NCBI RefSeq assembly: GCF_003589595.1
Contig: NW_020653945.1
Span: forward strand, 7,318,458 to 7,382,457
Length of the DNA: 64,000 nucleotides
Direction of reading: 5' to 3'
DNA from: Hyposmocoma kahamanoa
Taxonomy: Eukaryota; Arthropoda; Insecta; Lepidoptera; Cosmopterigidae
The notes beneath the pieces were generated by a model. The model was not told the origin of the DNA, did no database searches, and worked only from the letters and a program-made list of their open reading frames with translations. This document shows positions 24,222 to 34,215 of the stretch, piece after piece. Position 1 is the first letter of the stretch, and every line of letters begins with the position of its first letter. A program made the translations under genes and the position numbers.

Positions 24222-24325
24222 GTGACCATGGGACCTGTAAAGGGCCCGAAACGTAAGTTTGAAAAAATAAACAAATATATTTGATTTAAATATAGACAAA
24301 TAGTTTCATTTTTATGAGATGTAAT
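24222..24325 (+). mobile_element. Repeat family P copy
   Basis: CGTGACCATGGGACCTGTAA with AGGGCCCGAAACG, then an AACAAATATATTTG stretch and the TAGTTTCATTTTTATGAG end. This is the best-preserved plus-strand copy of the core. Confidence 0.75.
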
Positions 24326-24559
24326 AAATTCTGAACTGTGAATATAATTTAAACTTTACCTAGCACATCGTTAAAAGTTCAATATCTATTATTACTAGTT
24401 AGGACGTTTTGATTTTTAATTGTAATTTCATTAAATGTAAAGCCATCTAGTAACAACAGGATGATAATAATATGAAACAGCACCACTGTACCATGGATAA
24501 TACTACAGGTGCGACTATCATTTGTGCACTCCTAATTAGCACAAATTGTATCTCATGTG
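24326..24559. other. Non-coding DNA, no feature seen
   Basis: AT-rich sequence between the P copy and the LINE; nothing recognised. Confidence 0.4.
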
Positions 24560-25173
24560 TCTCATGACATTTAGCTGACAAAACTAAATAATTTAGGTAT
24601 TAGAGGGGTGACTCTTAACTGGTTGGTTTCTTATTTGGAAAATAGGACGCAAGCTGAAGAAATAAAACATTAAAAAAAGGCTGTGTTGTGTCAGCAAGAA
24701 CACAATATAAAGTCAATGCGTGTGGTGTCCCGCAAGGTAGTGTTCTCGAACCATTATTATTCTTGCTCTACATAAATGACCTATCAGGGGTTACACGACA
24801 CAAATGCATATTGTTAGCATCTGATATTTCACTCGTAATTCTTTACAAAAATAACATAATTGACTACGAATTAGACATAAACAATTCAATACATGTAATA
24901 ATAAATTGGCTTAAACTTAATAATTTGACTGTTAACTTGACTACAACTAAATTCATTCAATTTGATACAAATCGACAAACAAAAATTAAACACAACATAA
25001 ATTACAAGGATATCAATATTCAGGAGACAGATTCTACAACATTGTTAGGCGTGGAAATGGACAGTAGTTGCAACTGTAAACAACACGTTGAACCACTGGT
25101 AGATAAAATACGTCGTACGTACATCGTTACGTACACGTCTTAATGAGGTTGCGAAATATACCTACCTACGAAA
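24560..25173 (+). pseudogene. LINE reverse transcriptase, 5' segment
   Basis: The reading begins with a block like G-I-R-G-V-T-L-N-W-L-V-S-Y-L-E-N-R-T-Q (about 24596-24650). After a frame change comes G-V-P-Q-G-S-V-L at about 24724-24750 and L-L-F-L-L-Y-I-N-D-L at about 24757-24785, the canonical block between RT motifs. The catalytic F-A-D-D position now reads L-A-S-D, so the active site is lost. A thumb-like region follows (L-L-G-V-E-M-D near 25040). A family B SINE interrupts the element at 25174; the rest resumes at 25396. The copy is 5' truncated. It is most likely a Jockey- or CR1-group LINE; the group is a guess from motif flavour. Confidence 0.88.
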
Positions 25174-25393
25174 TAACTGCCTCGGTGGCCGAACGGTTAC
25201 CATGCCGGACTGCCATGCAGAGGTCCCAGGTTCGATTCCCGGGTCGGGAGAAATATTTGTATGGCCTACATTTATTTCCCTCGTGAGTTTTGGTGTAATT
25301 TGTGGTTGTCTACGTGTGTGTCCATGGCACCCGCGACACAGGGTATCCCTAATGCGGGGCTACGTTGAGTGTGTACGTTAAAAAAAATAAATA
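25174..25393 (+). mobile_element. SINE family B copy inside a LINE
   Basis: Best-preserved plus-strand B copy: AACTGCCTCGGTGGCCGAAC, then GGTTACCATGCCGGAC, and the B box CCAGGTTCGATTCCCGGG. The body runs through ATATTTGTATGGCC and TGTGTCCATGGCACCCGCGA to an A-rich tail. It splits the reverse transcriptase relic, so it inserted later. No clean target duplication found. Confidence 0.92.
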
Positions 25394-25395
25394 AA

Positions 25396-26290
25396 AAAAA
25401 TATATATCATCACCATCTACACTTTTGACCGCTTATCATGGTTAAGTTGTGTCTCTGCTTAGATATGGACTCTTGGTTTGGGGTAATGCAACTAAGTGTA
25501 AAAAATTGTTCACAGCTCAGAAAAAGTGTGTTCGAGCAATGACCGGTGTTTCCCCACGGGGACCTTGTGCACCTTTGTTTAAAGAATTGGGAATTTTGCC
25601 GTAAGTGGCATGGTTTGTAAAACAAAATCTATACCTTTTAAAAAAATTACACAAGTAGTTGTAAGTAGAGGTGTAAGGGACCCAAATAGACTGGTGTACA
25701 ATAATAAACCTAGATAGTGTTATGAAAAAAATAAATGTAACGGTATGTGTATTCGAATTTATAATGCTCTACTAAAAGACATTAAAACGTTACCAAATAA
25801 TTTGTTCAGAAACAGACTTAGTGAATGGCTTAGAGATAAAAAATTATTACAAAGTGACTGATTTTTCTTCAAATCAAATCAAACATTTATCTTTTTTTGA
25901 GTTCACATGAAATTAGTGCTTAATATACATGCATGTACAATGTAATAATGATGTATAAATATTTAATAGTTTGACATAGGTTATTATTTCGTTGTTTTTA
26001 ATTAATTGATTATTCTTTATTGATTATTAGATGTCGACATGAAATTATAAGTTGTATGTATGTTTAATGTAATAATGATGTATGATATTTAATAGTTTGA
26101 CATTGATAGTTTATTATTTTGTTGTTATTAATTGATCGATTATTCCTTGTACACGTCAGATGACAGTGCTATAATTAAATTATATTTAAGTAATATGTTG
26201 CATGCCTAATCGGGTAAAACATGTGTTCTGTAATAGTTGTTCCATCTTTCACACTATGTTTTAACCAAATAAAATTTCATTTCATTTCAT
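25396..26290 (+). pseudogene. LINE ORF2 end and 3' UTR
   Basis: This continues the LINE after the SINE. A frame with Y-G-L-L-V-W-G-N-A-T (about 25467-25495) and A-Q-K-K-C-V-R-A-M-T-G-V is followed by C-A-P-L-F-K-E-L-G-I-L-P, the usual end of insect LINE ORF2. A C-terminal F-R-N-R-L-S-E-W-L block ends at a stop near 25860. The 3' UTR runs to a tail of AATAAAATTTCATTTCATTT at 26268-26290, a repeated TTTCA tail like those of some non-LTR elements. Several frame changes make it non-functional. Confidence 0.82.
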
Positions 26291-27778
26291 ATAAGGCATT
26301 TCACCACGATTTTCGTGGTTTTGCGCGAATGAAGAGCAAAGCGTAAAAGGCCGACTGAGCTCAAGTACGTGGAATTCCGTTTATCTACTTGTCTTAGGTT
26401 CAAATGTATTGTACCATCTGCTTTTGTGTAATTACGATTGATAAAAGATGAAGCACTCGATCACATATTTATTTATTTTATATTAGATAAAATGTCACTA
26501 GACAATCTAAGTGATTCTACATACGCATGAATACATACCATACTTTAACAATAAAGCGGAAAGTTTTACTTTCGCAGCAGTTCGTCTTTATCGAGTTCTT
26601 ATATAGTTTTCGCGATTGATAGATATTGGGAAGGAAACTATTTTCGCATTTAAATAGCATATATTTTTTATACAAACTAATGTTGCGGCCCCTTTACAGT
26701 TACAATGGTCACGGCTAACTGAAATGGTGAAGTCATCAACAAGTCACGTCTAATATTAATGCAATTCATAACGTCACCATTATTTTTTTCCCTCAAGGCA
26801 TAAAGCCCGCAAAATTTATTATTGTTTTAAATTTAAAACACATGTTTATAGTAGTTACGAAATTTTTAATGATTAAAAAATACTTAAAAATGTTTAGATA
26901 AACAATTAAAAAAGCAGTCCGGTACACCACGCCACCGATACTTTCTTGCCAATGCACATCGAGCATGGACGCACGTACAACTAAATAAAAGGTGCGGGCG
27001 ACTAAGTCTACTTGCTGCTACGCTTTTGCGCGTGTGTTTAATTATTTAATTAATTTATTGTCACGTGTGTCCCGTTTTGTCAAAGAGACGAAGCTTAAAA
27101 GCGGGACTGTTCCGCTCAAAGCGGGAAGTATGGTCACGTTAGCAATACACCATATTATTTTTAATTTACCAAAGAACATAGCAATTTTCGTACGTTTTGC
27201 AAATATTTTATTTTAACAATATGAATTTTTACAAAATTAAAATGATTAGTTAAAAGGAATTAGAAATAAATTAAAACATAATTATTAATGTGTAGTAATA
27301 CAGCCTTATTTATTTGCTTGGGTTTTCTCATTAGAGAAAATACTGAATCCCAAACTGGTGGTATGGAGAAACCATCTTCCCTGCTGAAGGACGATTTTTA
27401 ATTACAATGGCCTCTCGTAGCATCCTGAGTAGTAAACGGACTTATTTTGTTAATTATTCCTATTGTCTTTTATGAATTTTATCATAAATATTACGATGTT
27501 ATTAATCGAATAGTTACGAGTATCTGACATACCAATAATAATTTATTTTAATTCGATTATTTGTACGTGTACGAGTAGTGTTGACTACTGTCAATGACGC
27601 GCGATCGCATGATTACGAATACAAGGGCGAGTCTATCGGGCCCTAGTATCATCATACTGATTAACATGCATATGGTGGTCAGAATTTACAAGGGACGTGA
27701 GAAAATAGGGCAACGTTAATAAACGCTAGTACGATGCTCACACAGAAGGCTGTGTTAGTTGAGCAATAAGTTACAGAA
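26291..27778. other. Mostly unique non-coding DNA
   Basis: It contains a decayed family P copy (minus, 26680-26765: CGGCCCCTTTACAG, AATGGTCACGGCTAACTG) and a small ACCACGATTTTCGTGGT hairpin at 26291. No coding signal. Confidence 0.45.
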
Positions 27779-28331
27779 GGCTGTGTACAGAATGACAGTT
27801 GCACAGAGAGCGATGGAGCGAGGCGTCAAACTTACAGATCGAGTTCCAAATTCCGAAATCTGAAGATGAACTAAGGTCGTAGTAGATCGGATAACGAACT
27901 TAAAATGGCGCTCGGCAAGATATATTGCGAAACGTGGTGAAGAAAGATGGAGTAAAGCTATTACCGAATGTAATGAAAATGAAAAAGTTTATTTCTGCTT
28001 TTTAAAATGTTTTTACACAAGGTAGGGACTTCCTAGTAGGTGTCATCCACCTGTGACAGGAAGTCCCGCTCTTCCGTTATCTTTTATTTGTATGAAACAT
28101 ACTTGATTTAATTTAATAATTATCTAAGGTACAAAATGCTGCACCAGATGGTAACCCTGACATAGTTATAGAATCGTGAGACGTCTTGTAGCGAGATCGG
28201 TGGCCGACAACGTCAAAGTTGCGCGCCGTAGATTAGTGAGAGACTAGCATGGAATCGTGGTGAATGACACAAACTATGGGAGACCTATACCCAGCAGTGG
28301 GTGAAGTCGGGCTGGGGATGATGATAATGAG
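27779..28331 (+). pseudogene. LINE C-terminal relic with GATGATG tail
   Basis: The first block (27779-27970) reads A-Q-R-A-M-E-R..L-T-D-R-V-P-N and, after two stops, L-K-W-R-S-A-R-Y-I-A and R-W-S-K. That is the familiar A-Q-R-A-M-E-R...L-K-W-x-W-A-G-H-I-A...R-W pattern of RTE-like elements. The second block (28165-28302) corresponds to the V-K-V-A..R-R segment and the AGCAGTGGG terminal DNA word, then GATGATGATAATGA. Between them, about 27975-28160, lies sequence with no LINE counterpart (it includes GGAAGTCCCGCTCTTCC), probably a later insertion. Stops and frameshifts make it dead. The RTE assignment is from memory of the motif set. Confidence 0.8.
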
Positions 28332-28679
28332 TACTATCTTAGAAAAGCAAAGACAGTAGGTGTTAACTCCTCATCGTAGATAGTAGTTACACAGGAACTA
28401 AACGGCAGCTTTCTAAGTATAAGTTATACATTGCCAGCATGTTTAACTTGGGTAGAGTGTGCAACTTGATCACTTTGACTATCCTAAACTTGAGTCAATG
28501 GTTTCTTGAAACTGCAAATTATAATATTCATACATATATTATGTAGCTTGTTATGTAGCTCTTCCTCATCTACACCTTTCCTTGATAAAAATAATTAAAT
28601 AATAAATAATAAAAAAAAATAATAAATTGTGTGAGTTGTAAAAATTGAGAGAATAGTTACTTGTTACACAAGGCTGTAA
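28332..28679. other. AT-rich non-coding DNA
   Basis: Nothing recognised; an AATAAT-rich patch lies at 28590-28625. Confidence 0.4.
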
Positions 28680-29165
28680 AGTTGTTGTTGCTTGTATTGA
28701 AAAACCTGAGCTAGCGAAGGGGATCCTTCAGTGGTTCAAAAATATAATTCTGAGCGTAGCGAAGGTTTGAAGGCATGAGACGCAACAACTTTGCTGTCGA
28801 GCGAACACACAACTTTTCACCTCATCGTCAATGGTAGATGAAAAAAAAAATATTTGAACTATAACAGATCAGTTTTAATAAATAAAATTAGTTATCATTG
28901 TCAATTTAATGTCAACAATAATAAGAATAAAATGTACCGGATGTAATGTAATGTAACGGATTTATATTACACAAAGAATGTACGAGAAATCGCGTAGTTG
29001 AACGTGTCATTATATTCTGTAAGAAAAAGTTAGGTGCACCACAGACAGTACATTGTCAAGTTCGAATTTCAAAAACCTTTTACCTTTACCTTATAAAACG
29101 CTTTTGCCCGCAGATTTCTAATGAGAAAAAAGTCTTTCTGAGCTAGTGAGGTAAAATAAATCTTG
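28680..29165 (-). mobile_element. Dispersed repeat family E, copy 2
   Basis: Reverse complement of the copy at 3186-3840 but without the ~135-base extra segment found there, so it gives the shorter form of the family. The ends (CGAAGGTTTGAAGGC side and ACCTCACTAGCTCAG side) are approximate. Confidence 0.65.
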
Positions 29166-29214
29166 TCAAGTTCTTAGGTTTTCGTGATTGTTGAACATAG
29201 GAAATGAAAGTATT

Positions 29215-29300
29215 GCTTTGGAATGAAATGGCGTATACTTGTTTTTTCAAACAAAGTAACGTGTCGAGCCATTTTCAGGTACCATGGTCACAGCTGACAT
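29215..29300 (-). mobile_element. Repeat family P, decayed copy
   Basis: The reverse complement gives AGCTGTGACCATGGTACCTG, AAAATGGCTCGACACG and TTTGTTTGAAAAAACAAGTA, a diverged version of the P core. A 113-codon minus-strand frame (29247-29588) starts upstream and ends inside this repeat; no domain recognised. Confidence 0.55.
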
Positions 29301-29699
29301 GACAGATATCGAAAAATATTTTTGTTTCTTAAAAATAAGTCTTGATTTTTCGTAGTATAGCAAAGTGTTTTTATCGTTCTTTAGATGAGATTTGAACGTG
29401 AAATAAGAGCACATCGGAAACTGATTAGGAAAGATGGCGAGCGGAATAATGATGTGAATGAAAGCAGTTGAGAAGGGTCGCCAGTGACAATAATTGCCCT
29501 GTGTAGATGTGACGTCGGAGCAGGTGAGTGTCTTGTTATCCCAAATGGACCTCGGTCGGTTGTTAAATGCCTTGGGAAGAACTTTCACAACGCTTTTACA
29601 TCTAGCTCATATTTTGTGTTAACTTGAATAAAATTCGAACATATACGAAAAGATCTTTAAAACATACCTTCTGAAAAAAGCATTTAAATACATTAAATT

Positions 29700-29880
29700 A
29701 CTTTAATTTAAAAAAAGGAGGAGGTGTATGTTGCGCGATTACTTTGACATCTGTGAACCGATTTCGATCATTTTTCTTTTGTTGTAAATAAGGTACCTCA
29801 GTAGTGGTCTCATCCTAATTTGAAGAAAATAGTCCATCTCTAAAGGTGACAAACTAGGGGATGATTCCGGTTTATTAGAT
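29700..29880 (+). mobile_element. Repeat family G copy
   Basis: AAAAAAAGGAGGAGGT, then ACCGATTT..GAT, GGTACCTCAG, TTTGAAGAAAATA and ACTAGGGGATGA all recur in order at 59640-59880. No coding capacity. Confidence 0.8.
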
Positions 29881-29982
29881 TTCATCCACTATCCGATAAC
29901 CGATTACAATAAAACTTGGCAAATAGATTCCACAAATTTTTGAGGTTTTTTTTAAAATAAAAAATATTATTTATCGACAATA

Positions 29983-30124
29983 ATAACGTACACACTCATG
30001 GCCCTGCACTAGGGAAACCTTTGTCGCGGGTGCTATGGACACACACATAGACAACCACAAATTACACCCAAACTCACGAGAGAAATAATTGTGGGTCATA
30101 CAGTTCGCCCACGGAGGCAGTTAT
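29983..30124 (-). mobile_element. SINE family B copy lacking the B box
   Basis: Antisense B runs from AATAATAACGTACACACTCA to GGGTCATACA, then jumps directly to GTTCGCCCACGGAGGCAG. About 60 bases with the B box and anticodon region are missing, so the head cannot form an internal promoter. Confidence 0.88.
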
Positions 30125-30407
30125 ACATATATCACGATAATACACAAAAACTAATTTAAACATAATTTGTTATAATTGACATATAATATACAATTATACA
30201 ATACAACATACATAAAATTTAACACAATATGCATGTGATGATATCACTATTATTATTTTTACTTAAACAAGAAAAGTGCCCCAACGGGGTGTTACATCTC
30301 TAAAGTGCAAAGTTATGTAAATAGATCTAAGACAACCCTGTGGCAATGATATAAATATGAATATGAAACAGGAAGAAAATAGCTTTTTTTATAATACTAG
30401 ATGACGG
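30125..30407. other. AT-rich non-coding DNA
   Basis: TATATAATATACAATTATAC-type sequence; no feature. Confidence 0.4.
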
Positions 30408-30812
30408 GGGGAACAAAGTCGTGCGCCTCGTGGTAAGCGACACGCCTATCCATGACAGTTGTAATGCTATTCAAAACTTAAAATCGCAAAGATCTTCGAG
30501 GCACTGCCCCTGCACCAGACATCCTGAGACATAAGTTGACAAGTCCCACGTGCCTGTCATTTCACCAGCTACCTTACCCTTCTAAACCGGGACGCAGTAA
30601 TGCTCACATTAGTGCTTGGTAGCAGAAATAGGTAAGGTGGCAGTACTTCTCTGGACGAACTCTATCACAACGAGCTCTACTGCTACTAAACTACCTCCGG
30701 TGATCGAGGTTCCTAGTTTGTTCACTAACCCAACCGGAGATCGAACCCGGAACCTCAGAAATGGCGACATCATGTCTCCACTCGACCTCGAAGTTCGTGA
30801 AGACTGTGAATA
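30408..30812 (-). mobile_element. SINE family A, full-length copy with tRNA-like head
   Basis: The plus strand shows antisense A from GTCGTGCGCCTCGTGGTAAG through the core to GAGCTCTACTGCTACTAAA. Unlike every other copy in the window it then continues through about 120 more bases. Read on the minus strand these contain GAGGTCGAGTGGAGACATG (A box-like) and, about 40 bases later, TTCCGGGTTCGATCTCCGG (T arm with B box). This identifies family A as a tRNA-derived SINE with a roughly 400-bp full-length form; the other copies are 5' truncated. Confidence 0.8.
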
Positions 30813-31268
30813 ATGTTTTATTGAAAGTACTACTGAGAATTTAGAGATTTATTTAATTTTGAATTACAATCTTCATTTGGTTGTAAACAATACGTAACTT
30901 ACTCAATTGCGCAAGTTTGTGATTTCTTTAATGGCAACGTCTACTGCAACAACTATGCTGTTTAAAAGTTAAAATAGTTCTATAATTAAATCTGTTCTCT
31001 CCTTACGAGAGCTGGGCTGATATTAGGCGGGACTCGATTAAGTAACTTCGTTCAATCACTCCAAAGTCAAACTGAATTTTCTGCGGCACAGCAGCTGTCT
31101 TTTACTTGCATATTGGCCCAATTGCTTTACAATTTACAGGATCAATACGTAGATAGTACGGTATTGTATGATACGGTGTAACGTACTGGTTTCCGTGACT
31201 CAACGAAGTAGCTCCTATTTTACTTATGATAAGTGGTATATATACCGAACCTACCCAATACCTCCCGT
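30813..31268. other. Non-coding DNA, no feature seen
   Basis: Unique-looking sequence between two A copies; no coding signal. Confidence 0.4.
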
Positions 31269-31516
31269 TTAGTAGCAGTAGAGCTCCTTGTGAAAGAGTT
31301 CGTCCAGGGAAGTAGTGCCATCTTACAGGTTTAAGTTGCTGGTGAAATTACAGGTACAGCGGAATTTTCAACTTATGTCTCAGGGTGACAGACGCAGTGA
31401 CAGTGTTCCTCAGATGTTTGAGATTAAAAGCTCTGAGCTGACTGTTATGGACAGGCGTGTCGCTTGCCACCAGGCGCACGGCTTGTTCATCCCGGCACTT
31501 GGCATCATAAAAAAAA
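31269..31516 (+). mobile_element. SINE family A copy
   Basis: Starts TAGTAGCAGTAGAGCTCCTT and ends CTTGGCATCATAAAAAAAAG. About 60 internal bases (the AAGCAGTAATGTGAGC segment) are missing after CATCTTACAGG. Its 3' part carries diagnostic changes (GATGTTTGAGATTAAAAG, CTGAGCTGACTG) shared only with the copy at 37071-37171. Confidence 0.9.
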
Positions 31517-31990
31517 GAAAATTAAAAATTAGCAAATTGCAGTGATTGGACTAGAGTTAGTTGGAGAAATCTTTGTGTACGTGCCGTAGAAACCGAGTTA
31601 GATTCCCAGCGAAGCCTGCACCGCGGAGATTTTTCAAATTAGGTGCGGTTTAGATTATTTACGAGCTCTAACGGTGACAGCAATATCGCGAAATAAATTT
31701 GCATGAAAGAGACGGTTCAAAATTGTTCGAGAACATACAAATTATCCAGCCTATCTTTACGGTTAACTTTGTCCCATGGAAGACCTGTGTATATAGGTTG
31801 ATGCAGAGATAATCAATCCAATAATTTACTTAATTTGTAACCACTTACATAAGAACAGTGACAAGTAATATTAAGTTTATTAAATTTCGTGATGTTTTAC
31901 TATCATGATATTTACAATCATTTTTAGTGAATTTACTCCATTAGTTTTTTTTATAATATCAAGTGACGGGACGAACAAATCGTGGTGGTA
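31413..31990 (+). repeat. Inverted dispersed duplication, copy 1
   Basis: This ~580-bp block (A 3' part, ~430 bp of other DNA, start of a second, opposing A copy) matches the reverse complement of 36590-37171 throughout. The shared unique stretch includes GGACTAGAGTTAGTTGGAGA, TAGGTGCGGTTTAGATTATT and TGTCCCATGGAAGACCTGTG. Confidence 0.92.
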
Positions 31991-32478
31991 AATCCTGATG
32001 GCAAGCTACACGCCAGTTCATAAAGTTACAGTGCCACTCAGAGCTTTAAATCGCAAAGATCTGGGGGGCCTACCATAACCTTTCCAAAAACAATCTTATT
32101 TCAATGTAAGCACAAAGTAATCTTATTGTAATGTTACTCATTTTCGTACCATGACAAACCTATCAACCAAGTCTTAGTAATGTATTATTGCTAAAGTCAC
32201 TGAAAGAATGAATGATTTCCCAATAATGTCTATTCCTTACTAAAAGTAGGAAAGAAATAACGCTATATGAACTGTATAATGCCATCTCTTTCTTTTTTGA
32301 TCTTCCGAATCGTGTTATCGTAGTATAATGATAAAGTACTTAATATTATTTATACCCTGAAATATAAATTGACAAGTTCCATGTGCAAGTAATTTCACCA
32401 GCAACCTTGTCCTTCAAAACCGGAAAACAGTAAAGCTGACAGTAATGTCAGCAGTAATGCTAGGCGGCAGAATTAGTT
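31946..32478 (-). mobile_element. SINE family A copy split by an insertion
   Basis: Antisense A from TTTTTTTATAATATCAAGTG to GCAAAGATCTGGGGGGCC (to 32070). About 290 bases of unrelated AT-rich DNA follow (32071-32358). A then resumes at CCTGAAATATAAATTGACAA and runs to GGCGGCAGAATTAG. Confidence 0.8.
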
Positions 32479-32500
32479 GTTATAACTGTTAATACAAAGA

Positions 32501-32572
32501 GTTCCGTAGCTCAGTTGGGAGAGCGATAGCCACGGTATACTGAAGGTACTGGTCCGAGTCCAGCCGGATCGA
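32501..32572 (+). mobile_element. Family D tRNA-like module 1
   Basis: GTTCCGTAGCTCAGTTGGGA and GAGCG carry a perfect A box consensus. GGTCCGAGTCC is a one-base-off B box, and CAGCCGGATCGA closes the acceptor-like end. It is tRNA-shaped but the anticodon arm does not pair properly, and near copies exist, so it is read as a SINE module rather than a tRNA gene. Confidence 0.75.
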
Positions 32573-32639
32573 ATGAATTTTCTCTTTGTGTTCAATGTTT
32601 GTTTTAATAATTATAACAAACTAGTAATTATTAAAGCTA

Positions 32640-32910
32640 TATCTCAGTAGTCAGTCACTGGTAGCTGCAAACGTACCTGGCTGAGGGAAGAAAAACTTTC
32701 ATAGTTTTGTCACAGATGGCGCTACAATAAAGTCAAAAAGACAATAAAGTCGTTAAACACCAAAAACAAAAGATCTGCAACAAGCATAATAGAAAAATTC
32801 GTAAGGTTCACTGTAGTATGTCTGTAGCTCAGTCGAGAGAGCGTCAGTCACGGTATGGCGAAGGTACTGGCTCAAGTCGAGCCGGATCAAAATATTTTTT
32901 TCTTTTTATT
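32640..32910 (+). mobile_element. SINE-like family D copy with second tRNA-like module
   Basis: The body (AACTTTCATAGTTTTGTCAC, AGATGGCGCTACA, then CCAAAAACAAAAGATCTGCA) leads into a tRNA-like module at 32820-32889 (CTGTAGCTCAGTCGAGAGAG, GGCTCAAGTCG) and a T-rich tail. The same body-module order is at 23538-23760 in reverse. Together with module 1 this gives module-body-module. Confidence 0.75.
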
Positions 32911-33439
32911 CTTTGTGTTAATAAACAGTGAACGTAACGAAACAGTGCTGCAGTAGAATGCATTGAAAGTCAGCGTGTAGTAGTTCAATATTATTTTCTG
33001 GTAGTAAATTTTACCTAAACGAAAATCTCTAAATCAGTGGAGGAAAGAGTATATCCGAGCAAGCAGCAGCAGTTGCAATTAATGAAAGTGCAGCAGGATC
33101 TCTAAACTTTTCGTACACAATCCTTTTAGGTAAATAGAAGGTAAAGTGGGGACGAAGTCGAGCACTAATTAGAAGTCCGCATTGTCACTTTTAATTAGCA
33201 CCAGTTAGTTTCCGAGTTAATGAGGTCTCAGGAAAGTTCTTTACTGGGGTAATGAAAAAAGTTTTTCAACTCCTTTTAAATGGAAACGATGTTCGACTGT
33301 TCTATTCACATGGCTTCATATAATCGGTTGTTGTTTTTTTAGCTGTATATCACACAACACATTTCGTCGGCTACATTTGTAAACTTCGTATCTCCATTAA
33401 TGTGAACTTTTTAGTAGGTACGAAAAACAGAATTACTAG
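32911..33439. other. Non-coding DNA, no feature seen
   Basis: Unique-looking; no repeat partner or coding signal found. Confidence 0.4.
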
Positions 33440-33500
33440 AAATAAATAATAAATATAGCACACACTCATAGCCGCGCATTAGGGGAACCCTGTATTAGGG
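33440..33500 (-). mobile_element. SINE family B 3' fragment
   Basis: Antisense B 3' end: ACACACTCATAGCCGCGCAT, TAGGGGAACCCTGTAT. It stops where the MITE at 33505 begins; the rest of the SINE is absent. Confidence 0.8.
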
Positions 33501-33504
33501 CGAA

Positions 33505-33826
33505 TTCCCATTATGTCGCAACGTTTTATATGTCGTGAACGACTGTCGCGACTAGCTGTTCGCACTAGATCCTGACGACAATTTATCGGTTCACGGCAGC
33601 CGCTTTGTCGTTTACATGACAGAGTCGTTTGAAACTGCGATCTCATTCTGTCTCACATTTTTATTGTGACGTTAAATGTTGTAGCTGTTCCCATTGTCAA
33701 GACAGAATATCGTCATAACGTTGAAAGAGTCGTGAACGGCAGTTAATCGCGTTGTACTATATGTGAACAACTACATTTAAATGTACAAGTCACGACACTT
33801 TAAAGTGCGTCATGACATAATGGGAA
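33505..33826. mobile_element. MITE-like element, TTCCCATTATGTC ends
   Basis: Ends TTCCCATTATGTC and GACATAATGGGAA are perfect over 13 bases and weaker beyond. A third, internal TTCCCATTGTC lies near 33687. The 322-bp interior is rich in CGTGAACG and GTCGTGAC words with no open frame of note. Confidence 0.8.
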
Positions 33827-33844
33827 CGCGTCCTACCCTATGAC

Positions 33845-34029
33845 ATGACAATCTATGATTTTGATTATGAAGTGTCTAGGTTCAAGCAAGTTTTTGCGAG
33901 TTTCTGAAAAATCTGGTTTTATAATTATTTTTTTAACACCGATTAAAAAAAATCATTAAAAAATATGATTTTCAGTAATTAACAAAAACGCTTGATCCCT
34001 AGACACTTTTGATGTGTGTAGATTGTCAT
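33845..34029. mobile_element. MITE-like element, ATGACAATCTA ends
   Basis: The left end ATGACAATCTATG, then AGTGTCTAGGTTCAAGC, pairs with the right end GCTTGATCCCTAGACACT and TAGATTGTCAT, interrupted by mismatched bases. It is 185 bp long with an AT-rich interior. Confidence 0.75.
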
Positions 34030-34067
34030 ATAATAATAATAATAATAACGCACACACTCATACATAA
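34030..34067 (-). mobile_element. SINE family B tail remnant
   Basis: AATAATAATAATAATAACGC and ACACACTCAT match the 3' end of B in antisense, with nothing of the body left. Confidence 0.6.
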
Positions 34068-34104
34068 TTGTTATATTATGTAACTAAAAACTGGGCCAAA
34101 AATT

Positions 34105-34215
34105 ATTATGAGAAATGAAACTATTTTTCCGGATTTAAACCGCGTATATTTGTTTTTTGAAACAAACCAACGTTTCGGGCCCTTTACAGGTCCCATGATC
34201 ACGGTTGACTGAATT
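34105..34215 (-). mobile_element. Repeat family P copy
   Basis: The reverse complement gives AACCGTGATCATGGGACCTG, TAAAGGGCCCGAAACGTTGG, AACAAATATACGCGG and AAATCCGGAAAAATAGTTTC, the most complete version of the P core in the window. Confidence 0.78.

Noticed and set aside
24688..25143. Active reverse transcriptase gene
   Set aside because: The longest frame in the window, but the catalytic aspartate pair is lost and both ends are broken by frameshift and SINE insertion.
29247..29588. 113-codon frame as a gene
   Set aside because: Its end is the family P core and no motif is recognisable.
32501..32572. Functional tRNA gene
   Set aside because: A and B box words are present, but the anticodon arm does not pair and the B box is altered. 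A near copy at 32820 and a decayed one at 23538 show it belongs to a repeat family.
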